Shown: piece after piece, positions 54,092 through 64,000 of the stretch | Layout: every line of letters begins with the position of its first letter | Position numbering within the stretch: the first letter of the stretch is position 1 | DNA from: Nonomuraea sp. SYSU D8015 | Lineage (GTDB): Bacteria > Actinomycetota > Actinomycetes > Streptosporangiales > Streptosporangiaceae | Direction: 5' to 3' | Length of the DNA: 64,000 nucleotides | NCBI RefSeq assembly: GCF_008065375.1 | Contig: NZ_VJYI01000006.1 | Location: forward strand, 62,001-126,000 | Position numbers and translations under genes: made by a program | The notes under the pieces: generated by a model | Databases searched by the model: none | What the model was told of the DNA's origin: nothing | What the model saw: only the letters and a program-made list of their open reading frames with translations

Positions 54092-54949
54092 ATGTCAGAA
54101 AACATCACCGTTCTCGGCCTCGGCCTCATGGGCACCGCACTCGCCGACGCCCTCCTGTCCGCCGGCCACGACGTCACCGTTTGGAACCGCACTCCGTCCA
54201 AGGCCGACCCGCTGGTCGCCAAGGGGGCGACGCGTGCCGCGACCCCGGCGGAGGCGGTCGGGGCCAGCCCGCTCGTGATCGCCTGCCTGCTCGACTACCC
54301 GTCCGTCTACGAGGTCCTCCAGGACACCCAGCTGGCCGGGAAGACGGTCGCCAACCTCACCACCGGCCGCCCCGCCGAGGCCCGCGAGGCCGCCTCCTGG
54401 GCGGCCGAGCGCGGGGCCGACTACGTGGACGGCGGCATCATGGCCGTGCCCCCCTTGATCGCCCAGCCCGGCGCCCTGATCCTCTACAGCGGTTCCAGGG
54501 CCGCCTTCGACCGCCACGAGCAGGCGTTCGCCGTCATGGCCGAGGCCCGGTACGTGGGGGAGGACCCGGGCATGGCGCCGCTGCTCGACCTGGCCATGCT
54601 GACCGGCATGTACGGCCAGATGGCCGGTTTGCTGGAGGCCGCGGCCCTGGTCACGTCGGCGAAGTACCCGTTGAAGGAGTTCACTGAGACCTTGCTGATT
54701 CCGTGGCTCAACGCCATGGCCGCGCTGGGGCCGGCCTGGGCCGAGAAGATCGAGGCGGGCGACCACAGCACGGAGGTGTCCAACCTGGAGATCAACCGGG
54801 CGGGCCTGGAGAACCTCGTCCGGGCCTTCCGCGAGCAGGGCGTCAAGCCGGACCTGCTGCTGCCGCTGAAGACCGTCGTCGACCAGCGCACGGCCAGGGG
54901 GCTCGCGCACGAGGGCCTGTCGGGACTGGTCGAAGAGCTCTACAACTGA
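54092..54949 (+). CDS. NAD(P)-dependent beta-hydroxyacid dehydrogenase/imine-reductase-like protein
   Basis: Protein of 285 residues with a Rossmann N-terminus (VLGLGLMGTALADALL, then VTVWNRTPSKAD), the YVDGGIMAVP segment and a helical C-terminal dimerisation domain, the build of imine reductases. The Lys usual in beta-hydroxyacid dehydrogenases is not at its place: the region reads LLDLAMLTGMYG. Several imine reductases also lack it. It is divergent from the AfsR-type gene (58-base gap), a typical arrangement for a regulated target. It converges with mak, overlapping by 10 bases. Confidence 0.82.
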   Translation: MSENITVLGLGLMGTALADALLSAGHDVTVWNRTPSKADPLVAKGATRAATPAEAVGASPLVIACLLDYPSVYEVLQDTQLAGKTVANLTTGRPAEAREAASWAAERGADYVDGGIMAVPPLIAQPGALILYSGSRAAFDRHEQAFAVMAEARYVGEDPGMAPLLDLAMLTGMYGQMAGLLEAAALVTSAKYPLKEFTETLLIPWLNAMAALGPAWAEKIEAGDHSTEVSNLEINRAGLENLVRAFREQGVKPDLLLPLKTVVDQRTARGLAHEGLSGLVEELYN

Positions 54950-56277
54950 GCTCGCGGGCGGAAGGCGGCCAGCGGGATGGAGACCCACGTGGGCCGGTTC
55001 CTGGCCTCGTACACCACCTCGTACACCGCCTTCGACAGCTCGAACGCCCGCAGCAGCGCCGCGTCCGCCCGGTTGATCACACCGCCGCCCTCCATGTACC
55101 CGTCGAGGAAGGCGGCCCGGTTGCGGTCCGCCCACTCCTGGGCCCTGGGCTCCAGCTCGTCGGCCTCCGGGCGGCCGGCGAGCAGGTGCCGGGCCGCGTA
55201 GTCGAACGAGCGCAGCATCCCCGCCACGTCGCGCAGCGGCGACGACAGCGCCCTGCGCTCGGCCAGCGGCTGCCCCGGCTCGCCCTCGAAGTCCAGCACC
55301 ACCCAGTCGGTCGGGGTGCGCATGACCTGCCCCAGGTGGTAGTCGCCGTGAACCCGCTGCACAGGCACCACGGTGGTGAGAACTTCCATCTCGTGGTAGA
55401 CCTGCTCAACCGCGCTCACGTGCGGGCGCAGCTCCGGCACCTCGGCCACGGCCCGCCCCAGTCGCCGCCTGAAGGTCTCCGCCATGCGTTTGACCTCGTG
55501 CGTCTCGATGACCTCGGTGGGGAAGGCGGCGGCCAGCTCCCGGTGCACCTGGGCGGTGGCGATGCCGAGCCGCTCCGACTCGCCCGCGAAGTCGCCGCCC
55601 GCCTCGGCGGCCTTGATCTCGGGCGGGCTGGCGTACAGGTCGCGCACGCTGGTCAGGGCCAGGTCCCAGCCGTCGTTGGCGGTGGTGAGGAACTCCTGCA
55701 TGATCGCCAGCGTGGTCTCGATCCCGTCGAGGTCGGTCTCGATCCATCCGTACGGCTGGGCGATGTGCGGGGCGTTCCTGGCCGCCAGGGCGGTGATGAT
55801 CTCCAGTTCCGGGTTGACCCCGGGGATGAGGCGGCGGAAGAGCTTGCAGATGTAGGCGTCGCCGTACACGAGCGAGGTGTTGGACTGCTCGGCCCCCAGC
55901 ACCAGGCTGCGCTGCGTGGTGTCGATCTCGGCGCCGCGGACGTGGCGCATGCGCAGGCCGCTGCGGGTCTCGTCGTGGGCCATGCCGTCGAGGAGCCAGG
56001 CGGTGCGCTCGGGGTCGTGGGCGGCGTCGTACAGGTAGGTGTCGTCGACCGTGGCGATCAGGGCGTGGGTCAGGCGGTCGGGGAGCTGATGACTGCGCTC
56101 GCCCAGCAGGAGCTGGTACCGGTCGCGTGAGCCCTCTTGCCAGACCGCCACGATCAGGTGTCTCAGCCCGGCCGTCAGCTCGACGTCCGAGTCGATCGAC
56201 AGCTCGTCGATCGGGCGCCCCTTGCCGCCGAACCAACGCTGTCGGCCGATCCATGCGGCAAGGAGCTCAGCAAGCAC
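54940..56277 (-). CDS. mak: Maltokinase (Pep2/Mak)
   Basis: Phosphorylates maltose with ATP to give maltose 1-phosphate, the donor used by GlgE. The 445-residue chain has the N-terminal cap (WIGRQRWFGGKGRPIDEL), and an aminoglycoside-phosphotransferase-like core with the catalytic loop RVHGDYHLGQVMRT and the metal-binding VVLDFEGEPGQPLAER. The GTG start is 3 bases after the TreS stop, with its AGGAGG site inside the treS end. In some actinobacteria TreS and Mak are fused; here they are separate but coupled and probably form a complex. Confidence 0.92.
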   Translation of the reverse strand: MLAELLAAWIGRQRWFGGKGRPIDELSIDSDVELTAGLRHLIVAVWQEGSRDRYQLLLGERSHQLPDRLTHALIATVDDTYLYDAAHDPERTAWLLDGMAHDETRSGLRMRHVRGAEIDTTQRSLVLGAEQSNTSLVYGDAYICKLFRRLIPGVNPELEIITALAARNAPHIAQPYGWIETDLDGIETTLAIMQEFLTTANDGWDLALTSVRDLYASPPEIKAAEAGGDFAGESERLGIATAQVHRELAAAFPTEVIETHEVKRMAETFRRRLGRAVAEVPELRPHVSAVEQVYHEMEVLTTVVPVQRVHGDYHLGQVMRTPTDWVVLDFEGEPGQPLAERRALSSPLRDVAGMLRSFDYAARHLLAGRPEADELEPRAQEWADRNRAAFLDGYMEGGGVINRADAALLRAFELSKAVYEVVYEARNRPTWVSIPLAAFRPRAQL

Positions 56278-56280
56278 GTC

Positions 56281-57981
<1,701 letters not shown>

Positions 57982-58052
57982 GAGCGCCCTCGCCGGGGGC
58001 TCATGAGGGAGGCGCTTACACACACGTTGAAGACTCCCCGCTGAATTCAGTT

Positions 58053-60143
58053 CTACCGTGGCGCGGCTCGTACGGTGAGAATGTGGGCTGGCTGGATGTG
58101 GGGGTCGAGACGGACGTAGTTGTTCTGCCTCCACCGGTACGACTCTCCTGAGAGCTCGTCGTCCACGACGAACTCGGCGTTCCAGTCGAGACCGAGCGCG
58201 GGCAGGTCGAGATCAACAGTCGCCTCGTGGGTGTGATGCGGATCCAGGTTGATGACCGCCAGAACGACGTCGCCGAGCCCGTGCCTTCGTGTGGCCGGGT
58301 CATAGGCGCCTGGGAGCCGCTTGGAGAAGCAGACGATGTCCGGTTGGTCGACCCTGTGGAATCGTAGATTACGCAATTCCTGCAGCGCCGGATGCGCTCT
58401 TCGGAACAAATTCAGGTGAGTGATGAAGGGGGCGAGGCTTCGCCCTTCGCGTTCGGCGGAAATCCAATCGCGGGGCCTGTACTGATATTTCTCGCTATCG
58501 AGATATTCCTCGCTGCCTGGGCGTACTGGTACGTTTTCTCCGAGTTCATATCCGGAATAGACGCCCCACGTCGGCGACGCGAGCGCGGCCAGCACCGCCC
58601 TGATCTTGAAGGCCGGGATGCCGCCGTGCTGCAGGTACTCGTGCAGGATGTCCGGCGTGTTCACGAACAGGTTCGGCCGCAGGTAGGCGGAGGTCTCGTG
58701 AGCGAGCTCCGAGAGGTACGTCTCCACGTCCCCCTTGGAGTTCTTCCAGGTGTAGTACGTGTACGACTGGTGGAAGCCGGTCTTGGCCAGGGTGCGCAGC
58801 ATCGCCGGCCGGGTGAACGCCTCCGACAGGAAGATCACGTCGGGGTCGGTCGTGTGGATGTCGGCCAGCAGCCGCTCCCAGAAGGACACCGGCTTGGTGT
58901 GCGGGTTGTCCACCCGGAAGATCCGCACCCCGTGGTCCATCCAGTGCCGCACCACCCGCCTGATCTCGGCGTAGATCCCCTCGGGATCCTTGTCGAAGTT
59001 GAGCGGGTAGATGTCCTGGTATTTCTTCGGCGGGTTCTCGGCGTACGCGATGGAGCCGTCGGCCCTGATCGTGAACCACTCGGGGTGCTCCTTGACCCAC
59101 GGGTGGTCGGGTGAGCACTGCAGCGCGAGGTCCAGCGCCACCTCCATGCCCAGCTCACGCGTGCGCGCCACGAACTCGTCGAAGTCGGCGAGCGTGCCAA
59201 GATCGGGGTGCACGGCGTCGTGGCCGCCGTCCTCCGACCCGATGGCCCACGGCGAGCCGGGGTCGTCCGGCTCCGGGCTCAGCGTGTTGTTGCGCCCCTT
59301 GCGGAACGTCGTGCCGATGGGGTGGATGGGCGGCAGGTAGACGACGTCGAAGCCCATCTTGGCGATGGCGGGGAGCCGTTTCGCCGCCGTCTGGAAGGTG
59401 CCCGACTTGGAGACGCCGGCCTCGTTGACGACCGCCCCCTCCGAGCGGGGGAAGAATTCGTACCACGAGCCGTAGAGCGCCCTGCGCCGGTCCACCCTGA
59501 TCTTGTGGGACTTCGACCTGGTCACCAGCTCACGGAACGGGTGCGCCTCCAGCAGCGCGGCGGTCTCCGGCAACTGCGCGATCGACAGCCGGGCTCTCGG
59601 GTCCAGGCTCTCGTCGCGCAGCGTGGCGGAGATCGACAGCAGCGCCGCCCGGTGGCCGCAGGCGTTGTCTCCGTTGCCGCCCTGGCTCCGCTGCCCGTTC
59701 TTACCATTTGCGTGGTTTTTACCGTTGGTGCCGTTGGGGCAGTCCGCCGGGCGGACGGCCTTGGCGGCACGCTCGAAGAGCCGGGCGCCCTCTTCGCACA
59801 TCAGATCGACGTCCATGCCGCGCGGGATCTTGATCTCGGCGTCGTGCAGCCACGTGTGGATCGGATCACTCCATGCCTCCACGCGGAACAGCCAGTCGCC
59901 CTCGGCCGGCAGGGAGACGTCCACGCCCCACCGGTCGGTGCCGGGCGCGAGCTCGCGCATCGGTCTCAGGCGACCACGCTGCCCGTCGGGCGAGGTCAGC
60001 ACCACGCCCGCGGCCACGGCGTCGTGGCCTTCTCTGAAGACGGTCGCGGAGACCTGGAAGGTCTCGCCGGCGACCGCCTTGGCGGGCCACTGCCCGCAGT
60101 CAACGACGGGGGAGATGTCCGTGATGGGAATTCGTCCGATCAT
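58053..60143 (-). CDS. glgE: Alpha-1,4-glucan:maltose-1-phosphate maltosyltransferase GlgE
   Basis: Extends alpha-glucan chains with maltosyl units from maltose 1-phosphate. The 696-residue protein belongs to GH13_3: an N-terminal beta domain ([23 protein letters not shown]), helical bundle insert, barrel with nucleophile Asp in [15 protein letters not shown] and acid Glu in [13 protein letters not shown], and C-terminal beta domain. A Gly/Asn/Lys-rich insert at about residues 135-160 ([15 protein letters not shown]) is unusual and may be a flexible loop. It heads the operon glgE-treS-mak and is divergent from glgP. Confidence 0.95.
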   Translation of the reverse strand: MIGRIPITDISPVVDCGQWPAKAVAGETFQVSATVFREGHDAVAAGVVLTSPDGQRGRLRPMRELAPGTDRWGVDVSLPAEGDWLFRVEAWSDPIHTWLHDAEIKIPRGMDVDLMCEEGARLFERAAKAVRPADCPNGTNGKNHANGKNGQRSQGGNGDNACGHRAALLSISATLRDESLDPRARLSIAQLPETAALLEAHPFRELVTRSKSHKIRVDRRRALYGSWYEFFPRSEGAVVNEAGVSKSGTFQTAAKRLPAIAKMGFDVVYLPPIHPIGTTFRKGRNNTLSPEPDDPGSPWAIGSEDGGHDAVHPDLGTLADFDEFVARTRELGMEVALDLALQCSPDHPWVKEHPEWFTIRADGSIAYAENPPKKYQDIYPLNFDKDPEGIYAEIRRVVRHWMDHGVRIFRVDNPHTKPVSFWERLLADIHTTDPDVIFLSEAFTRPAMLRTLAKTGFHQSYTYYTWKNSKGDVETYLSELAHETSAYLRPNLFVNTPDILHEYLQHGGIPAFKIRAVLAALASPTWGVYSGYELGENVPVRPGSEEYLDSEKYQYRPRDWISAEREGRSLAPFITHLNLFRRAHPALQELRNLRFHRVDQPDIVCFSKRLPGAYDPATRRHGLGDVVLAVINLDPHHTHEATVDLDLPALGLDWNAEFVVDDELSGESYRWRQNNYVRLDPHIQPAHILTVRAAPR

Positions 60144-60377
60144 CGCATTTCAAGGGTTTGCGGCGGCGCACCCGGAGCCGCCGGAGGCTTTCCTTGCAGG
60201 ATCGATCCTTGCACGTGAATTGTGGACAGCAACGGATAGACCTCCCGAGAGTGTCTGCGGGAGAGCCCAACATTAGGGAAAGTTGCCCCAATGGTCCCTC
60301 TTCATGCTTGTTCCCGGAAGGGGTTTGAAGGCCGTTCGTGGGGGTGAAGGACTGAGAGGTCCCTCCTAGCCCTTAGG
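60144..60377. other. Divergent promoter region between glgE and glgP
   Basis: About 234 bases that must carry promoters for glgE (leftward) and glgP (rightward). I see no clear -35/-10 pair. GGTCCCTC occurs twice at an interval of about 65 bases (60294 and 60358), and short inverted stretches such as GAGAGGTCCCTC lie near the glgP start. A shared regulator site is possible but not defined. Confidence 0.4.
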
Positions 60378-62969
60378 GTGCACAACGTGAGAGCTATCCG
60401 CCGGTTTACCGTCCGCACCGTCCTGCCCGCGGAGCTGGCCGCCCTCGGCGAGCTCGTGCACAATCTCCGCTGGTCATGGCACCCGGAGACGATGGACCTC
60501 TTCGCCGAGGTCGACGAGGACCTGTGGGAGCAGGTCGGGCACGATCCCGTGGCCCTGCTCGGCGCCGTCACACCGGCCCGGCTGACCGAGCTGGCCGGCG
60601 ACCGCCGCTTCCTGCGCCGCCTCGCCGACGCCGCCGACGACCTGCGCGAATACATGACCTCGCCGCGCTGGTACCAGACGCTGCCGGACGGCCCGCGCGC
60701 CATCGCGTACTTCTCGCCCGAGTTCGGCATCGCCGCCCCGCTGCCGCAATACTCCGGCGGGCTCGGCATCCTGGCCGGCGACCACCTGAAGGCCGCCAGC
60801 GACCTGGGCGTGCCGATCCTCGCGGTCGGCCTGCTCTACCGGCACGGCTACTTCACGCAGTCGCTGTCGCCCGAGGGCTGGCAGCTGGAGCACTACCCGT
60901 CGCTCGACGCCGGCGGCCTGCCGCTGACCCTGCTCAAGGAGGCCGGCGGCGACGCCGTCAAGATCCGCCTGACCCTGCCGGACGAGCGCGTGCTGCACGC
61001 GCAGGTGTGGGTGGCACAGGTCGGCCGGGTGCCGCTGCTGCTGCTCGACTCCGACGTGGCCGACAACGACAACGCCGCCCGCGACATCACCGACCGCCTC
61101 TACGGCGGCGGCACCGACCACCGGCTCATGCAGGAGCTCCTGCTGGGCGTGGGCGGCGTACGCGCGATCAGGGCGTTCTGCCGCATCGCCGGCCACGCCG
61201 AGCCCGAGGTCTTCCACACCAACGAGGGCCACGCCGGATTCCTCGGCCTGGAGCGCATCCGCGAGCTGACCGAGGCCCGGCTCTCCTTCGACGAGGCGCT
61301 GGAGGCCGTGCGCGCCGGCACGGTGTTCACCACGCACACGCCTGTGCCCGCGGGCATCGACAGGTTCCCCCGCGACATGATCGAGCGCCATTTCGGCGGC
61401 TCGGCCGCCTGGCCGACCGTGCCGGTCGAGCGCATCCTGGCGCTGGGCGCGGAGGCCGACCCGAGCCGGTTCAACATGGCCGTGATGGGCATGCGCCTGG
61501 CCCAGCGCGTCAACGGCGTGTCCCAGCTGCACGGCGCGGTCAGCCGGGACATGTTCAAGAATCTCTGGCCCGGATTCGACGTGGACGAGGTGCCGATCGG
61601 CTCGATCACCAACGGCGTCCACGCCCCGACCTGGGTCGGCAGGGAGCTCATGGAGCTGGCCGGGCGCGAGCTGCCCTCGCTGATCGAGCGGGCGCGCGGC
61701 TGGGAGGGCATCCAGAAGATCTCCGACGCCGACATCTGGAAGATCAGGGGCACGCTGCGGCGCCGCCTGGTCGAGGGTGCCCGGGTCCGCCTGCGCCGGT
61801 CCTGGCGCGAGCGCGGCGCCTCTGACGCCGAGCTGGGGTGGATCGACGACGCGCTCGACCCCGAGGTGCTGACGATCGGCTTCGCCCGGCGCGTGCCGTC
61901 GTACAAACGGCTCACGCTCATGCTGCGCGATCCCGACCGGCTGACCGAGCTGCTGCTCGATCCGGAGAAGCCGGTGCAGATCGTGATCGCCGGCAAGGCC
62001 CATCCGGCCGACGAGGGCGGCAAGAAGCTGATCCAGCAGATCGTCAAGTTCGCCGACCAGCCGCACGTGCGCCACCGGATCGTCTTCCTGCCCGACTACG
62101 ACATGGCGCTGGGCCAGCTCATGGTCCAGGGCTGCGACGTCTGGCTCAACAACCCGCTGCGCCCGCTGGAGGCGTCCGGCACGTCCGGCATGAAGTCCGC
62201 GCTCAACGGCGGGCTCAACCTGTCGATCCGCGACGGCTGGTGGGACGAGTGGTACGACGGCACCAACGGCTGGGCCATCCCCACCGCCGACGGGGTGACC
62301 GACCCCGACCGGCGCGACGAGCTGGAGGCCGCCGCGCTCTACGATCTGATCGAGCACGAGGTGTCCGACCGGTTCTACGACCGGCCCGCCGACGGGCTGC
62401 CGCGGCGGTGGATGGAAATGGTCAAGCACACCCTGACCTCGCTCGGCCCGAAGGTGCTCGCCGGCCGGATGCTCCGCGACTACGTCGTGGACCTCTACAC
62501 CCCGGCCGCGAAGGCCGCCCGCGCGCTTTCGGCGGACTCGTACGCGCCCGCCAAGGGGTTCGCCGCCTGGCGGGTCCGGGTCGCCAGGGCGTGGCCCGGG
62601 GTCCGGGTCGAGCACATCGAGGCCTCCGGCGTGGGCGACACACCCGAGGTGGGTGCCTCCATCGAGCTGCACGCCACGATCGCGCTCGGCGACCTGGAGC
62701 CGGACGACGTGCTGGTGGAGGCGGCCTACGGCAAGGTGGGGCCGCACGACGAGCTGGTGCATCCGTCGTACGCGAAGCTGACGGCCGGATCGGTGGACGA
62801 CGACGGCCGCGCCCACTACACGGGCACCGTCCCGCTCGACCGGACGGGCGCCTTCGGCTACACCGTGCGAGTCGTCCCTTACCACCCGCTCGTCGCGACT
62901 CCCGCCGAATTGGGGCTCATCGCCGTGCCCGAGGAACCTGCAGGCATGACGAACGGCACGCTGAGGTAA
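60378..62969 (+). CDS. glgP: Glycogen (alpha-glucan) phosphorylase GlgP, DUF3417-containing type
   Basis: Releases glucose 1-phosphate from alpha-glucan. The 863-residue chain is the actinobacterial type with an N-terminal DUF3417 domain (LAALGELVHNLRWSWHPETMDLF). It shows the substrate motifs FSPEFGIAAPLPQYSGGLGILAGDH and HTNEGHAGFLGLERI, and the PLP-binding Lys in ASGTSGMKSALNGGLN. The GTG start opens the conserved region. It is divergent from the glgE operon and so links glucan synthesis with breakdown. An RpiR-type regulator gene follows after 17 bases. Confidence 0.92.
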   Translation: MHNVRAIRRFTVRTVLPAELAALGELVHNLRWSWHPETMDLFAEVDEDLWEQVGHDPVALLGAVTPARLTELAGDRRFLRRLADAADDLREYMTSPRWYQTLPDGPRAIAYFSPEFGIAAPLPQYSGGLGILAGDHLKAASDLGVPILAVGLLYRHGYFTQSLSPEGWQLEHYPSLDAGGLPLTLLKEAGGDAVKIRLTLPDERVLHAQVWVAQVGRVPLLLLDSDVADNDNAARDITDRLYGGGTDHRLMQELLLGVGGVRAIRAFCRIAGHAEPEVFHTNEGHAGFLGLERIRELTEARLSFDEALEAVRAGTVFTTHTPVPAGIDRFPRDMIERHFGGSAAWPTVPVERILALGAEADPSRFNMAVMGMRLAQRVNGVSQLHGAVSRDMFKNLWPGFDVDEVPIGSITNGVHAPTWVGRELMELAGRELPSLIERARGWEGIQKISDADIWKIRGTLRRRLVEGARVRLRRSWRERGASDAELGWIDDALDPEVLTIGFARRVPSYKRLTLMLRDPDRLTELLLDPEKPVQIVIAGKAHPADEGGKKLIQQIVKFADQPHVRHRIVFLPDYDMALGQLMVQGCDVWLNNPLRPLEASGTSGMKSALNGGLNLSIRDGWWDEWYDGTNGWAIPTADGVTDPDRRDELEAAALYDLIEHEVSDRFYDRPADGLPRRWMEMVKHTLTSLGPKVLAGRMLRDYVVDLYTPAAKAARALSADSYAPAKGFAAWRVRVARAWPGVRVEHIEASGVGDTPEVGASIELHATIALGDLEPDDVLVEAAYGKVGPHDELVHPSYAKLTAGSVDDDGRAHYTGTVPLDRTGAFGYTVRVVPYHPLVATPAELGLIAVPEEPAGMTNGTLR

Positions 62970-62986
62970 AGCGGCATAATCGTCAC

Positions 62987-63883
62987 GTGGACGACAGCGG
63001 GAACGGCCTGAGGGCCGACACTCTGGTGGCCACGGTCCGCGGTGTGCTGCCGTCCCTGACGCCGGCCGCCCAGACCGTGGCCCGGCTCATTCTGGAAGAC
63101 CCGGCGACGGTGGCCAGGAGCACCATCACGGAGCTCTCCGCCGCCTCGGGCACCAGCGAGGCCACCATCGTGCGCACCGCGCGGCTGCTCGGCTTCGCCG
63201 GCTACCCGCAGCTGCGCCTGGCCCTGGCGGCGGCCGCCGCGCAGCCGGACCGGCTCGTGCCCGGTGACCTGGCCCCCGACGACCCGCTGTCGGAGGTGAT
63301 CCAGAAGGTGGCGCGGGCCGAGTCCGAGGCGATCAACGACACGGTGGCCCAGCTGACCTCCGAGCGGCTCGGCCTGGTCGTGGACGCCATCGTCGCGGCC
63401 CGGCGGATCGACGCCTACGGGGTCAGCGCCTCCGGGCTCGTGGCCGAGGACGTCGCGCAGAAGCTGATGCGCATCGGCCTGTCCAGCCACGCCTTCCAGG
63501 ACGCGCATCTGGCCCTGACCAGCGCGGTCCTGCTCAAGCCCGGCGACGTCGCGATCGGCATCAGCACCTCGGGGGAGACCCCCGACGTGATCGAGCCGCT
63601 GACGCGGGCCAAAGAGGCGGGCGCGACCACGGTCGCGATCACCAACAACCCGCGCTCGTCGCTGGCGGAGCTGGCCGAGCACGTGCTGATCTCGGCCGGG
63701 CGCGAGACGGAGTTCCGCCCCGGCGCCCTGGCCAGCCGGATCAGCCAGCTCCTCGTCGTCGACTGCGTGTTCGTCGGCGTCGCCCAGCGCACCTACGACT
63801 CCTCTCAGGAAGCGCTCGCGAGCACCAGGCGAGCCGTCAAGGAGTTCACCCGGAGAACGTCACCTGCACGTCGTCAGCCTTGA
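62987..63883 (+). CDS. MurR/RpiR family transcriptional regulator
   Basis: Regulator of 298 residues with an N-terminal RpiR helix-turn-helix (ITELSAASGTSEATIVRTARLLGFAGYPQLRLAL) and a C-terminal SIS sugar-phosphate-binding domain (IDAYGVSASGLVAEDVAQKL, then GISTSGETPDVIEPLTRAKEAGA). SIS domains sense phosphosugars. Its place 17 bases after glgP suggests control of glucan metabolism, but this family often regulates distant amino-sugar genes. The GTG at 62987 is the first start after the glgP stop. It overlaps the convergent last gene by 38 bases. Confidence 0.87.
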   Translation: MDDSGNGLRADTLVATVRGVLPSLTPAAQTVARLILEDPATVARSTITELSAASGTSEATIVRTARLLGFAGYPQLRLALAAAAAQPDRLVPGDLAPDDPLSEVIQKVARAESEAINDTVAQLTSERLGLVVDAIVAARRIDAYGVSASGLVAEDVAQKLMRIGLSSHAFQDAHLALTSAVLLKPGDVAIGISTSGETPDVIEPLTRAKEAGATTVAITNNPRSSLAELAEHVLISAGRETEFRPGALASRISQLLVVDCVFVGVAQRTYDSSQEALASTRRAVKEFTRRTSPARRQP

Positions 63884-64000
63884 CGAACATCACGCGGTGG
63901 CCGAACTGGATCTCCAGATACTTGGTCTTGCCCCGCACGACCTTGTGGTCCTCCAGGTTGAAGGTGACCGCGCGGTAGTACTCCGCGGCCGCGGGTCCGG
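63846..64000 (-). CDS. Unidentified protein, C-terminal 50 residues (gene continues past window)
   Basis: An open frame enters from the right edge and ends at 63846. The visible residues include AAAEYYRAVTFNLEDHKVV, then KYLEIQFGHRVMFVKADDV and VTFSG at the end, a beta-rich pattern with good codon use. I do not recognise the family from this piece. Confidence 0.55.
   Translation of the reverse strand, partial: GPAAAEYYRAVTFNLEDHKVVRGKTKYLEIQFGHRVMFVKADDVQVTFSG

Overview
The window is high-GC DNA (GTG and TTG starts common, strong third-position GC bias) from a filamentous actinomycete, most likely of the Streptosporangiales (Nonomuraea/Thermomonospora type). The pointers are a GlgE trehalose/glycogen locus, an AfsR-type regulator of 1063 residues, a KstR-type sterol side-chain operon, and ECF sigma factors of the SigG-like and ECF41 classes. 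The genus is inferred; no rRNA marker is present.

Layout. (1) 1-7535: a sugar catabolic operon whose enzymes fit non-phosphorylative L-fucose breakdown (aldo/keto reductase, L-fuconate dehydratase, SDR dehydrogenase, FAH-type diketo-acid hydrolase), with a CUT2 ABC transporter of binding protein, double ATPase and one permease. (2) 7797-11480: a LigD-like phosphoesterase joined to a decayed ligase domain beside five 23-bp repeats, then a LacI regulator divergent from a GH51 arabinofuranosidase over two overlapping operators. (3) 11473-12163: two truncated genes (MmyB-type regulator, SDR) abutting head to head, a deletion scar. (4) 12164-24741: a sterol side-chain region. It holds a thiolase/MBL/GntR operon, a TetR regulator of KstR type, and an acyl-CoA synthetase followed by the complete order fadE28-fadE29-chsH2-chsH1-ltp2 of the mycobacterial igr operon. 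Three KstR-like sites mark the thiolase, regulator and synthetase promoters. A SigG-like ECF factor, an MFS remnant and a quinone-reductase-like gene lie among them. (5) 24928-32358: an ECF41 sigma factor paired with a carboxymuconolactone-decarboxylase-fold protein across a matching ECF41 promoter, a sigma-like protein with a C-terminal membrane anchor, a complete osmoprotectant (OpuC-type) ABC operon and a flavin reductase.

(6) 32391-41117: an accessory, decaying zone. It has an anti-sigma-type ATPase fragment, two broken unknown genes, an IS110 transposase with two frameshifts, a frameshifted DUF6461-like gene beside an RHS-like scrap, a DUF4143 ATPase preceded by three 23-bp iteron-like repeats, an antitoxin-like HTH gene whose expected start codon reads ACG, an intact SppA peptidase, and a frameshifted DUF234-type ATPase. 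(7) 41212-47482: a secreted beta-propeller-like protein and three tandem paralogous secreted subtilases. (8) 47747-63883: the GlgE pathway. glgE-treS-mak form one operon, with glgP divergent and followed by an RpiR regulator; glgB is separated from mak by an imine-reductase-like gene, a giant AfsR-type regulator and a DUF4328 membrane protein. The window ends inside an unidentified gene.

No rRNA, tRNA, CRISPR array or riboswitch was recognised by eye. All family calls rest on motif recognition without database searches.
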